Shown here piece after piece: positions 13,396 to 24,022 of a DNA stretch of 64,000 nucleotides; position 1 is the stretch's first letter; each line of letters opens with the position of its first letter. The stretch is from Nissolia schottii (taxonomy: Eukaryota; Streptophyta; Magnoliopsida; Fabales; Fabaceae). The stretch covers positions 92,467-156,466 of the forward strand of contig QANU01085618.1 of NCBI GenBank assembly GCA_003254905.1. Direction: 5' to 3'. Made by a program: the position numbers and the translations under genes. The notes beneath the pieces are model-generated. The model worked only from the letters and a program-made list of their open reading frames with translations, ran no database searches and was not told where the DNA came from.

Positions 13396-13779
13396 TCTTT
13401 CTTACATAAGATAGTTGAGCTCACGTTCCTTGGCCTGGCATGTAGGTAGACATCAAATGAGAGATCGTGTAATCTCGGAATGTTCTGCTTCTAATTTTGG
13501 TTGTGTTCAAGACTCAAAGAAGGGGGGAAAAGGAAAAATAGTTGTTTAATCTAAACATGGGATATCATTTTAGATCTTTCTTAAAAGAGTAATTTTTATA
13601 TTCTTTGAAAAAGCAAATAATTAATAACTTTTAGTTTTACCTTTTTGATAATCTTTTCTGAACATGTTATAAAATAATTAATATTAAGAAGTTATATTTA
13701 ATAAATATTAAGAATGTATATACGCATATGTTTTAGAAAAAATGTTGGGGAGATTTAATAAATCAACCTATATACCATG
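13396..13779. other. Intergenic DNA
   Basis: AT-rich, increasingly so after 13560. No gene or clear repeat seen. Confidence 0.5.
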
Positions 13780-14335
13780 GTTGTTAAACTCTCGATTTAA
13801 TTCATAAACTCCTACAAATTTATGATTCTATTACATAAAACGAGTTAACACTTATGTAAACTCTCTTTTGATTAACTCGTACGAGTTTAAGTAAACTCTC
13901 GGTTCTATTAGCGAATTTATGAGTTTATCTCAAAATGTAAAAATTTGATATCTTTGTTAGATATTTAGCTGACTTTGTTAATGTTAAACAATATCTATTA
14001 ATTTTATTAAACTAATTTTACTTATTTATCATAATTAAGTTATGTTTTATCAAATTATAAAGTAATACAGGTAGAGAATAAAGTACGATATAACAATTAA
14101 GTGTCACACATTATGGTATATTTTTTACAATATTTTCTTCATTTATTTCATTTTAAATTTCACATTATTCAACTATAGTTATAAATACAACAGTTAATCA
14201 TGTTTAGTTTCTAATTATATTGCTTATAACATATTTTTTATGTATGTAAACTCTTATAAGTTTACGATTTGAGTTTGTTGAAGTTTCTTGAGTTTAATTA
14301 ATCTCTTGAGTTTGACAATCTTACTGTATACTTTT
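13780..14335. mobile_element. MITE-like element rich in 'aaactc/gagttt'
   Basis: The left end 'ggttgttaaactc' (about 13789) is mirrored on the other strand by 'gattgtcaaactc' near 14320. The interior repeats 'aaactc' and 'gagttta' many times in both orientations. There is no coding capacity. I take it as a non-autonomous inverted-repeat element; superfamily and target duplication were not determined. Confidence 0.45.
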
Positions 14336-14383
14336 ATGAATGAAGATTGATTTTATTTTCCTTCTTAGTTAATCCCTAAAAAT

Positions 14384-16304
14384 TAGGGATCAATGACAAA
14401 AGATTCGACAATCTGGCTTGCATATAAACGAGGTGGGACGAACTAATTTTATGTAGGCCAAAATTTTATGTTAACCTTGCATGTTATTTAGCCCATGAGT
14501 TGATGGGTTAGCCTGCGAGCTGAAACAAAAATTAAAAAAAAGTAAAAAATTTAACTTCACTAAAATATACACATACTACACCAAATACAAAATATACACA
14601 TAATGATAACTCTCCAATGAGAGTTATTTTGTTTAGTTTTTGCATATAGTTTTAAGTTATTTTATGCATTTTAAGATAATTTTAGGTGTTTGTTTATTGG
14701 TTCTTAAGAATAAGGATCTCGGGAAGAAGATTGAACAAAAATGACTATTTTAAAGTGTCGAAATGGTTTTACTATGAATTTTCATTGAGTTTTCACCTTG
14801 AATATGGAATAATTTGGACTTGACTTCAACTACAAAGTTGAATATATCTTTCATAGCTTTAAGTGGAGACTTGAATCACCTCAATTGGACGCCTGTAGCA
14901 AAAGTTATGGTATTTTTACCATCACAATGCAAAATTATCAAAAAGTGCAGAAAAGGGAAACTAATCGAGTGGTTCGAACACAAAAGCAAACTATTTTTTG
15001 TCCAAGAAAGACTACTCGAGTGGTCCCAGCACTGCTCAAGTGGTCGGACGCGACCCTAGTGCGATAAATAATGCATTTTGACTCATGTTTTTTAGTTCAA
15101 TCACTATAAATTGGAGTACCAAACTCAACCTGGAGGATCATTCATTCGGATTGGAGAGTGGAGGCAACCTTGTGAGAGTTCCATGGTGTAAAGACAAAGG
15201 CTCTGAGGGTGTGATGCAATGAGGGAGAAATCCCAATTTGTTGTCCCCAAGTCAAGTCTTTACCATTGTTCTTTCCTAGAACCTTTATTTTCTGGTTTCA
15301 TTTTCTTTTCTTCATCTTCCATGATGAACTAAGTCCCTGCTAGGGCATTGATGTAACCGTTTCTTTGATGATGTTTTCGTAAAACCTCTTTGTTATTCAG
15401 TTTTTCTATCAATGTTAATTAAGTTTCTATGAACTATTCTTAATGCTTTTGATTAGCTGGCCATTAATTGAATGAATTGTTGTCTTACATGAATTTGAGA
15501 AAAGGAATGTGAGAGTGCTTTATTATAGAAACCATAAGTTAAGCGACAATCTGAGAGGAACAAGCGCAACCTATGTGGTTGTGTGTGGAGAATTCATAAA
15601 TCATTTATGCTCTTAATAGATTAGGTTACACCAAGAGATTGTGTAGTCACTTTAGGTAAGGATAAGTATTCGACCTCGAGAGAGGATTGTGATTAGGATA
15701 AGAATCCTGACCATTAGTTAACTAGATCAATAATTGAATAACAATGTTTTAGGAGAATTGTGTGTGTTTATCTATGAACACACCTACATCTAGAATATAT
15801 GAAGTAAATGTCTTAGTCTCTTCTCCTAGTTTCTTTTTCCATTATTCTAAGTTTATTTTGTTCCCTTTTATTTTATTGAAATTAAACTCAATTCTCTTTT
15901 TCTATAATTAATTCAATTGAATTATTTGTTGATTAAATTATAGTGTAATATTATACTCGTGAATTTGACAACTTGAGCTATAATACTTACTCTTATTACT
16001 TGTATAAACTAGTGCATTTGCTAGTGTTGTAAAATTCACATCACTTAATAAAATAAAAGAGCTCTATGTCCAAAAAAAACTATGTTCACAAAGCTAAAAT
16101 AAATCAAAACAATTTAATTTTTTTTTCTTCTCATTATATGTTATTATTATTTTTTCAACTTTATTTTAACCCACGAGCTAATTTGCCCTGCTCGTCAGCC
16201 TTGAGCTAAACGAGTCAATTTGAGCAAATTGAAAAATTTAAACAAATTCAAAATTTGTGTTTGCTCACAACAAAATTGCGGGTCATGCCTATTTTGTCAT
16301 CCTA
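14384..16304. mobile_element. hAT-type MITE split by an LTR insertion
   Basis: The left end is 'tagggatcaatgacaaaa' and the right end, on the minus strand, is 'taggatgacaaaataggc', so they are inverted ends. The flanks are ctaaaaat (14376-14383) and ttaaaaat (16305-16312), an 8-bp target duplication with one mismatch, as expected for hAT elements. Removing the LTR at 14604-16034 leaves a non-coding element of about 490 bp with phrases such as 'gagttgatgggttagcctgcgagct' reduced to 'cacgagctaatttg' in the other arm. 'Tagggatgacaaaat' ends belong to a widespread plant MITE group. Confidence 0.6.
14604..16034 (+). mobile_element. Solo LTR (about 1.43 kb), probably Ty3/gypsy
   Basis: The sequence begins TGATAACTC and ends CACATCA. 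The flanking 5-mers are cataa (14599-14603) and cttaa (16035-16039), a target duplication with one mismatch. There is no open reading frame. The style resembles large plant gypsy LTRs (Tat/Athila/Ogre-type): a 'gatgaactaagtccc' stretch, then 'gcgacaatctgagagg' and 'tgcaac'-type phrases before the end. It is similar in size and start (TGATAA) to the LTR at 61061-62511. Family assignment is inference. Confidence 0.55.
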
Positions 16305-17357
16305 TTAAAAATAATAAGTGTCATTAATAAAAATATGTAGGTTAATTATTAATTTTTCAAGCATTACATAGCGTTCCACCCTTCACCCAAGTTCGGAAAT
16401 GAAAGCCGCTGTTCAATTAACCGTAATTCACAATTTGATGTTCGCTATAATTATATTCAGGTTTGGAGACTTTGTTTTAGGTTTTCACACCATCAATTTG
16501 ATTTGATGTGTACGTAGCTAGTTTAACTTCAAGGACTGTCCAAGAAATTAAATCGAGAGTAAACCCTCATTTGCTTTGAAGACATAGGTACATTAAATCA
16601 GTCTTCTAAACACATTACTGGTTCAATGTTTTACTAATTTAATGCATAGTTTCTGTATTATGTTCATATTATTATTATTATTATTAGAGTCGTTTGTAAA
16701 TCACATTGTTCCATCTTGCTAACCATGTGCTGTGCTTTATATCTCGCTGCCGCACATGACAATAATGCGATGCGATGCAGTCACATAGTAGATAATACAT
16801 GTTCTGGAGAAAACAAAAAAGAGACAATGTCCAGTGCAAATTTCCAAAACTTTATAAAAACAAAAAATAATGGCTGCCAACTGGCCCATGTGCACGTTAT
16901 TAGCCGTGTATAATAGCTGTATAGTTGTCTCTTTTTCCCTAAATTAACCCTCTAATCTCACCATAAGTCCCTTTACCGGGTCACTCACAGCATTCATACT
17001 CTTCCGCCGACATCTGAACAATTCTCTCTCTCATTGAGACGTCATTTTAACCTTGACCACTGTTACTGTTCCTGCCTGAACATGTTCATTTCTCACTTTT
17101 AAGTCTTTAATGCATACCCAAATATTAACTTGCATTTTAGCGACTAGATGTCTACACACATAAATAATAGCATAGCCCGAAGGCCAAATGATAATCTGAC
17201 ACATTATACAGGAAGAAGGGCACTCCTGTAATTTGGCCATTGGGTGGGCCCCATTGTCAATCTCCCAATCGCCAGAGACAATAACAAGTCCTCTATTGGG
17301 GAGGTCCTAGATCTTAAGAGGAGGAGAAGGGGCGACTCCGGAGAAGTAGAATCGAAG
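16305..17357. promoter_or_regulatory. Upstream region of the phytocyanin gene
   Basis: About 1 kb without a gene. It contains an (ATT)n run near 16670-16686 and a TATA-like 'acataaataata' near 17158-17169, roughly 190 bp before the start codon. That TATA assignment is tentative. Nothing else was recognised. Confidence 0.3.
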
Positions 17358-18149
17358 ATGGCCATTCTTTTTAGCCATAACTTTTTGTTGGGGTCTCTCT
17401 TTCTCCTCGTGTTGGTCCAAATCAAAACCATGGTGCTTTGCTACCAGTACAAGGTTGGAGATCTAGATGCTTGGGGTATTCCCACCTCAGCAAATCCACA
17501 AGTGTACACCACATGGTCCAGACATCATGATCTCAAGATTGGAGACTCCCTTTGTAAGTTTTCTTACTACATAGTTCTCTTTAATACAAATTAAATTATG
17601 CCAATGACTGCGTAACACTTTTTGATCCATGTAGTCGGATAAGACTTAGTTGTCGTTGTATTAAAGGGTGGCCAAAAGGGCGCATTCCTTAACTCATTTT
17701 GTATATTTTTGTGTGCGCGCGCAGTGTTTCTGTATCCACCAAGTCAAGATTCATTGATTCAAGTCACACATGAATCATACAAGAGCTGCAACCTTAAGGA
17801 CCCAATATTGTACATGAACAATGGCAACTCCTTGTTCAACATCACATCAAATGGGGAATACTACTTCACCAGTGGGGAGAATGGGCACTGCCAGAAGAAT
17901 CAGAAGATTCATGTATCTGTTGGGGGAAATGGGACTTCAAGTGGTGATGATGGTGCTGCAGCACCAAGTGGTGGTGGTGGTGAGAGTTCATTGCCTGATT
18001 ATGCACCATCATATCAAGCAGTGTTTGGCAACATTCCACACCCTCCTTCTTCTTCTTCTTCAGACTCAAATCATATAATAATAACTTCAACTTCTCAACT
18101 CTTTATCATTGGATTTGTGATGTTTGTTCTGTTCTCTGCCTTGATGTGA
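17358..18149 (+). CDS. Early nodulin-like phytocyanin (ENODL family), probable GPI-anchored
   Basis: Two exons, 17358-17553 and 17725-18149 (acceptor after GCGCGCGCAG), encode 206 residues. A hydrophobic signal peptide (about 1-28) is followed by a phytocyanin domain (about 29-130): YKVGDLDAWGIP, then IGDSLLFLYPPSQDS, SCNLKDPILYMNNGNS and GHCQKNQK. Cys87 and Cys121 would form the conserved disulfide. The copper-ligand Cys of true plastocyanin-like proteins is replaced (FTSGENGH), so it should not bind copper, as is usual for ENODLs. A Ser/Gly/Pro-rich linker and a hydrophobic C-terminal tail (about 185-206) predict GPI attachment to the outer plasma membrane. An in-frame open stretch continues upstream to 17244, but it is Arg-rich and lies before the signal peptide, so the 17358 ATG is preferred. 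It is closest in pattern to the ENODL17/18 type; the name does not imply a role in nodules. Confidence 0.92.
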
Positions 18150-18193
18150 GGGCAGGGGATGTGTGCAAGGTCAGCAATGTCCACGGCTATTCA

Positions 18194-18370
18194 CTTAGGA
18201 CTATTTGATTTGTGTTTTAGTTTCTTGATTTTCATTTTCTGTGTTTTTAATTTTTTAAAATTTTGTGAAAAAAGTAAAATTACTCTTAGTATTTTTTTCA
18301 CAAAATTATGAAATTAAGAAACACAGCAAATAGAAATAAAAAATTAAAACACGAACCAAAGATGCCCTTA
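18194..18370. mobile_element. Small foldback MITE just after the phytocyanin gene
   Basis: The left arm 'ttaggactatttgatttgtg' pairs with the right arm 'acgaaccaaagatgccctta'. The centre pairs 'ttttgtgaaaaaagta' with 'tatttttttcacaaaa'. The whole 177 bp folds on itself and has no coding sequence. It lies only 45 bp after the stop codon, so it may be transcribed as part of the 3' untranslated region. Confidence 0.6.
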
Positions 18371-19960
18371 TTTTCCTTGCATTGTTTTGCTCAAAGTTTT
18401 GTGATTCTTCAGGTTGATTTATTCAATTTTTTTAAAATATTAAATTATCCGGGTCCGGGGCCATGATTTTGTATACAATGTAATGTAATTTTTTAAGCTA
18501 TTGTGTTGTATAATGCTGTAATGATGGATGTGGTGTAATATTTTGTGATTGGATTCACCTAATAATAGGTCTACGCTTTCTTCATCTGTTATGGAGGAAT
18601 GTTGCACAATGTGGTGGCGCAACTGCAGCCATAAAATTTGGTATACTTTTTCAGATTTTCAAAATTAACCGGCCCCATTATTTTGCTGATTTTGCGTTGA
18701 AAAAGTGAAAAAGGAATTCTATAGTGAATTGTTGTAATCTTTTTCTAAAATAAAGAATCTTAATCAAAAGTGATCAGACTTGCAATTTTTAAAAATATAT
18801 TATGAATTACAGTGATTTTGTTTCTTGTACAATAATAAAAAGCTTACATAAGGTTGATAAAGGAGGTGCGAATTTTTTTCCTTAACAAATGGTTTATAAC
18901 ATGAGTTTTGAGAATAGAAATTTTTTGGTTAGGAGATTTCTATTACTACAATATTAAACCGGATTAGTCGATAAATAAATAATAATATAGTCTAAATATC
19001 AGTAATTTAATGAGAATTTTTTTTATATATAATATGATTTCGCAATAAATTCTTTTATATCTCCAATCTAATTGGATAGACAAAATCTTATTTCTCCATA
19101 ATGGAAGCAGAAAGGCGACCCAAAATTGGAAAAAAAAAATGAGAAAGAAAAGAAGCAAAGATGAGAACTACTAACACAAGCAAAGTTACACGTGTCAAGA
19201 GGAGAATAGTTTTTCCTGTATCTGACACTTTAATTCATTCTAGAGACCTCGTAAGATCACAACAAATTTTCAGAATATCTCCGATAATAATTGTAACCCT
19301 AATCTTGATCTGACATAGTAATCTCTGCCACTTTGTGTAACTAAGAGCGATAAAGAAAGTGACCAAATTCTGACACAAACCCCACTTCACCTATCAAGCG
19401 AAGAGCCCTAAAACCTTGCAAGGTAAAGAGAAGCCCCAGGTACCCGTGATTCTTTTCTACTTGTAAATCAAACCCACCATTGATTGAAAGATGAAAATGC
19501 TCATTTCATGATCTGGGCATCTGAAAAAATTTGACTTTTTTTTTTTCTTTTCTGTTTTGTAATTTGTTTAATTGGGTTTATTGAATGTCAAATTTCACAT
19601 CACTTTGCGTTTCCATGTGAGTGATCTTTACGTGTACATTCTGATTTCTTGGTTCTTGCTTATTTGTATTTCAGCTTCTAATGGAATTGTTTCTTTTTGT
19701 TCTTCTTATTCTTCACACTTGTTGAGTGTATGTTTGATTTTCAAAACGGAACGCCCAGTATTGATTCTGACAATCACCGGAAGGAAGAATTTCTCACTTC
19801 TAGAGCTCTGCATAACCTGAAAATCAAACATGTTATCCGTCTCTGCCTATCATATAATTCATATTCAGTATTAATTGTTACTTAATCTGTGTGTGTAACT
19901 GTTCTGTCTGAAGGATTTGAATTTGAGACAAGCTGGTGAAGAGTTGATATTGCCTTTGAT
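18371..19960. other. Intergenic DNA and probable 5' leader of the Yippee gene
   Basis: No protein gene. Near the right end a donor-like 'ttgcaag/gtaaag' (about 19421) and an acceptor-like 'ctgtctgaag/gattt' (about 19913) could bound an intron in the 5' leader of the Yippee gene. This is a suggestion from splice-site context only. Confidence 0.3.
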
Positions 19961-21830
19961 ATGGAGGATTTGGCTGGGCCCATTTTTATGTCGGATTTGG
20001 TTGGGATTGGGCCCAGGTTGTACAATTGCTGCCATTGTCGAAACCATGTTGCCCTTCATGATGATGTTATTTCAAAAGCTTTTCAGGTGAACGCTGAAAA
20101 CTCATAGAAGAATACCAATGACTCTGGCAAATTGCTTTTGTTTGTTATTGATGTTGATGTATGAAACTTTTGTAACTTGTTTGGGGCTCCAAAATGTGTT
20201 CTGAATTTAATGTTGTTGAATTGCCATCATCATAAAACAAGATAAGCAGTTTGCTATGATTGGATTTGGAGGAATTTTCGGCCGTTTAGGGAGATTCTTA
20301 GGCAATGAAAATGAATGGTTAGTAATAGAATGGAATGGAATGATGTTTGGGAGTTTAATGAAGAAGGGAAGAAGAGTCCTCCTAGTTTTGTTTGGAAGTT
20401 ACAATATAAGTGAATAGAAAGGAAAGAGATGAATGTAGTTTTTCAATTTTATCCTACTATCTAGTATGAACCATAATGGTTTGTATATTTTTAAGAATAA
20501 AAAACCATGTTTCCACACATTTCATAAAAGTTGCCTTTCCTTTCCAAGCCACTCTCTTAGGTTATGTTTGAGAGTTTTATTGATGATGGAAGGGAGTGGC
20601 TAATAATGGAAGGAAAGAGGGATGCAAGGCAGAGAGTGGCTCAAGTCATGCCATCCCCTTGTTTGGATGTTTAATGAGGGAAGGGAAGTGAAATGTATCC
20701 ATTCCCTCCTTGACCCCCAATTTGAAGTGTCATAAAATGGGGGTTTTGGGTGGCAAGGGAGGGACAAGTGACCCTCCCTAGCCATTCCACTCCTTCTTCT
20801 TATATTGCTTCCAAACAAGGGTTACTTAAATTTGGTCATTCTACTTCTTGCCACTCCCTCCATTGCCATCCTCCCAAGCATAGATCGCCAAACATATCTA
20901 TATCTATGCTTGGGAGGATGGACAAGGAGGGAGTGAGAAAGAAGGAAAGGACCAAACTTAAGTAACATTTGTCGGTGAGGGAGTAGAATGGCCATGGAGG
21001 AACACCTTGGCTCTCTCCCTTGCCACTAAAAGCCCTCATTTTATGACCCTCCAAATTGGGGGTCAAGGAGGGAATTGGTACATTTCCCTCCCATTCTCAT
21101 TAAACATCCAAATAAGAGGAAGACATGATTTGAGCCACTCTTTCTCCTGCCTCCCCTTCCATTGTTGGCCCCTCCCTTCCATCATCTACAATACTCCCAA
21201 ACATAGCATTGGAAAGGAAAGGAACTTTTATGAAATGTGCATTCAATGGCCAATGAGGGAGTAATACTCGTCTCCTTGCCGTGGCGTTAGGAGGGACATT
21301 GGAAAAAATTACCTTTAAACATGGTTTCTTATTAAAAATATACAAACCATTATGGTTCATACTAGATTGTAGGGTAAAATTGAAAACCGTAATTCATCTC
21401 TTTCCAAACAAAACTAGGAGGACTCTTCTAACATTCTTCATTAAACTCCCAAACAACATTCCATTCCGTCCTAAGTCTATTTTCAATTGGCTGTGTTGAT
21501 TGCTTGACTGTTTCACTCTCAAGCACAACATGTGCATGTGCAATGACTTATGGGCATTATAATTTTTCTTGGAGCAAATTGATGATTCCAACTTTATTAT
21601 AGGGAAGAAATGGACGAGCTTTTCTGTTCTCTCATGCAATGAATGTCACTGTGGGGCCAAAAGAAGACAGGCAGCTCATGACTGGTCTCCACACAGTTGC
21701 AGATGTCTCTTGTTCTGACTGCCATGAAGTTCTTGGTTGGAAGTATGAAAGAGCCTATGAGGAAACTCAGAAGTACAAGGAAGGCAAGTACATTCTTGAG
21801 AAGTCTAAGATTGTCAGGGAAAGCTGGTAG
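19961..21830 (+). CDS. Yippee-like zinc-binding protein
   Basis: Two coding exons, 19961-20086 and 21603-21830, give 117 residues, the usual length for this family. The Yippee fold places two Cys pairs about 52 residues apart. Here they are C23-x2-C26 (in YNCCHC) and C79-x2-C82 (in CSDC), followed by the signature [22 protein letters not shown]. Yippee proteins are small conserved eukaryotic zinc proteins. Their molecular role in plants is poorly defined, though animal members associate with nuclear structures or with the CTLH-type ubiquitin ligase. The second residue block ([20 protein letters not shown]) is less conserved. All four zinc ligands are intact. The single 1,516-nt coding intron is filled largely by a foldback element. 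Confidence 0.92.
20331..21468. mobile_element. 1.1-kb foldback (long inverted repeat) in the Yippee intron
   Basis: The left arm runs from 'ggaatggaatgatgtttggg' to 'ccatcctcccaagcatagat' (about 20890). The right arm, from about 20905, reads back as the reverse complement to 'cccaaacaacattccattcc' at about 21467. Intermediate landmarks match in order: 'gagtcctcctagttttgttt', 'agtatgaaccataatggttt', 'tttcataaaagt', 'gatggaagggag', 'gtttggatgtttaatgag', 'ttccctccttgaccccca'. The centre is a short loop around 'cgccaaacatat'. The right arm carries an extra block near 21240-21310. No coding capacity; no clear target duplication. Confidence 0.85.
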
Positions 21831-24022
21831 TGGTATCAGCCACAGAATTGGATTGTGCACCATCTATTCTCCATGTTCAGTTTGTGCATTTCACTTGAAT
21901 TCAAATTGTTATTTTGCCTTGCATTCCATTATGATCAGTTTCTATGTGGATATTTTGTCTTTTGAGATTGCTTCTTTTTTTTTTTCCCCCCCCCTTTTTT
22001 TTTTTCTTTTAATGGATTGTGGATATGACGAGTTCTACTTGGGAAGCACTGGTAATTTCAATTTAAAAGAAAATGAAACTATTAGATAGAATCCATGTAT
22101 ACTGAAGAAGACAAATATTTATTGATGAGAAATGCTTCTTTAGACGCTTGGAGGTTAATGTGTAAATAAATAATTGGAGATCTCAATTACGTCTTCGGGA
22201 AATGTAATGGATGTAAGATAATTGAAATCTAGTAAAAACACAATTTCTTATATTTTTGTGATTCATCAGCAACATAAAGAAAATGTAATGGGTCACTGGG
22301 TAAATTTAATGGATGTAAAGTAAATCTTCAACTATTAACTCGTAATTTCTTATATTTTTTTCAAGGCAATTCAATATAACTAAAACCCTTAATTATTTGT
22401 GTATGATTGTCCGTGACAGTGGTAATGGTTGGAGAGGAATTAGAGAGAGGGGAATTTGTATTGATAAAGTTGAAGGATTGTCTTGATGGTAATCCAAATT
22501 ATCATGATAACTTAGAGATTTCATCTTATCAAACGGGTCAAAGGTGGATTGCCCAAATAATTTTAAATATATTATTGACAATCCAAATAGATTGTGGATT
22601 TTTTCACTTTGGTATGGTCTCAAAACAAAGAAAATTTAGATATGTGGGGGAGGGGAAAAATGTACGAAAATATGGGTTTCGGTTCTGAATTCGCCACTCC
22701 CTGTGGCAAATTCAGAATCCGATATATTTTATTTTTTTTACTGACAGGGTCTGAATTCATCAAATGGTGTGGCAAATTCAGACCCTATTAGTAAAAAAAT
22801 AAAATATTTATCACCGTGCTGCGCCACCTGCCCCCTGCGCCGCTGCCATTCGCCCAGGGTAGTGGCAAATTCAGGTTTTTCAGTTTCCCATGTCCGTCAG
22901 ACTTGTCCCTCACCTGCATACCTGTCCCAGTCAACGAACTGAATTTGCTGGGTTCCATGGCGAATTCAGGCCTTTTTTTTTTTTTAATTTTCAAAAATTC
23001 TGAATTTGACCCAGACATTGGCGAATTCAGAATTGCCCCCCATACATTCGTAATTTTCTGTTTTGACCCATATTTTGGGATTTCATTACCCTTGAAACCA
23101 CGCATCTGTCATTACCCCATAAATTGTTATACCAAAGGAGCTAGTCTTTAAAAATTGTTTGTACCAATAATGGTGTACATCAATGCACCAAATTGAAGAA
23201 GATTCTATAGAATTACACACCCTTCACCAATCATTCCGAAATATCTTTTCGAGGAACTATTGGATGAATTGTTGCGTATCTTAAATTGGACCTGCTTGGG
23301 GAACTATGATTACGCAATGATCATTCTGTCATTGAGAAATTAGATCAAACATTTTCCAATACCATTGCATTTATAATGATTTTTATTAGATTGCATTTAT
23401 AATGATGTCCTTTCTAGGAAAAATTTGTGCGGTCGCATCACGTTGATGGGTTGGTTATTCAGGTTTCTTCTCCAAATATTGTTATAGAATCCACAGATGT
23501 GATGTCGTAGTATACTTGGTTATTACGTCAATCTCACTCACAAAAGTAGCTTTCAGCTGCTATCAACAGTTCCAACGCACCATATTGAAGAGAAAGATTA
23601 TTATATGATCATTAGTATTATATTGCTACAGAACTAATCTGTCCACACTAACTAACACCCACTTGGATTATCGCCCTCAACCAAAACCATATTTTAATTC
23701 TGGAATACTCATAATGATAGGAAACGAAATATACACAAATCATAACAGGGTGCATGCTCAATTCTCTGATCGCCACAAGTGCCAAATATACCATTATTCT
23801 AGATTATCTTCGAGTAAAGCTATTTTGCTTGATTCAACGGAAAATAAGAGAAACCAAAACTACAGAGACCACGACAATCTATTATATCTAACGTTCTATT
23901 GTTTCATCAAGTCAAATTTTTGAAACATGTAAAAGCAAAACATCACATAACTCCCCTATTTGCAGTCCCCATCTTCAAGCATTTCAACAGATAACTTGGC
24001 AGGTTCCAATTTTTTATTTTTT
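21831..24022. other. Intergenic DNA between the Yippee and PUX10-like genes
   Basis: Contains a T/C/T homopolymer stretch (about 21977-22010), a cluster of hairpins described separately (22674-23060), and otherwise AT-rich DNA without recognisable genes. The two flanking genes converge here, so both 3' ends lie in this interval. Confidence 0.5.
22674..23060. repeat. Cluster of hairpins built on a 'GGCRAATTCAGA' motif
   Basis: One hairpin pairs 'ttctgaattcgccac' with 'gtggcaaattcagaa' (22683-22717). A longer one pairs about 22721-22753 with 22775-22811, with 'agggtctgaatt' facing 'aaattcagaccct' and an A/T-rich base ('ttttattttttttact' facing 'agtaaaaaaataaaa'). Further copies of 'ggc(a/g)aattcag' occur at about 22863, 22960 and 23021. 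Related text ('atggcgatttcagatcc', 'gatctgaaattgccc') is at 54440-54550. Non-coding. Confidence 0.7.

Noticed and set aside
17244-17357. Upstream start for the phytocyanin gene
   Set aside because: The extra residues are Arg-rich and would precede the signal peptide.
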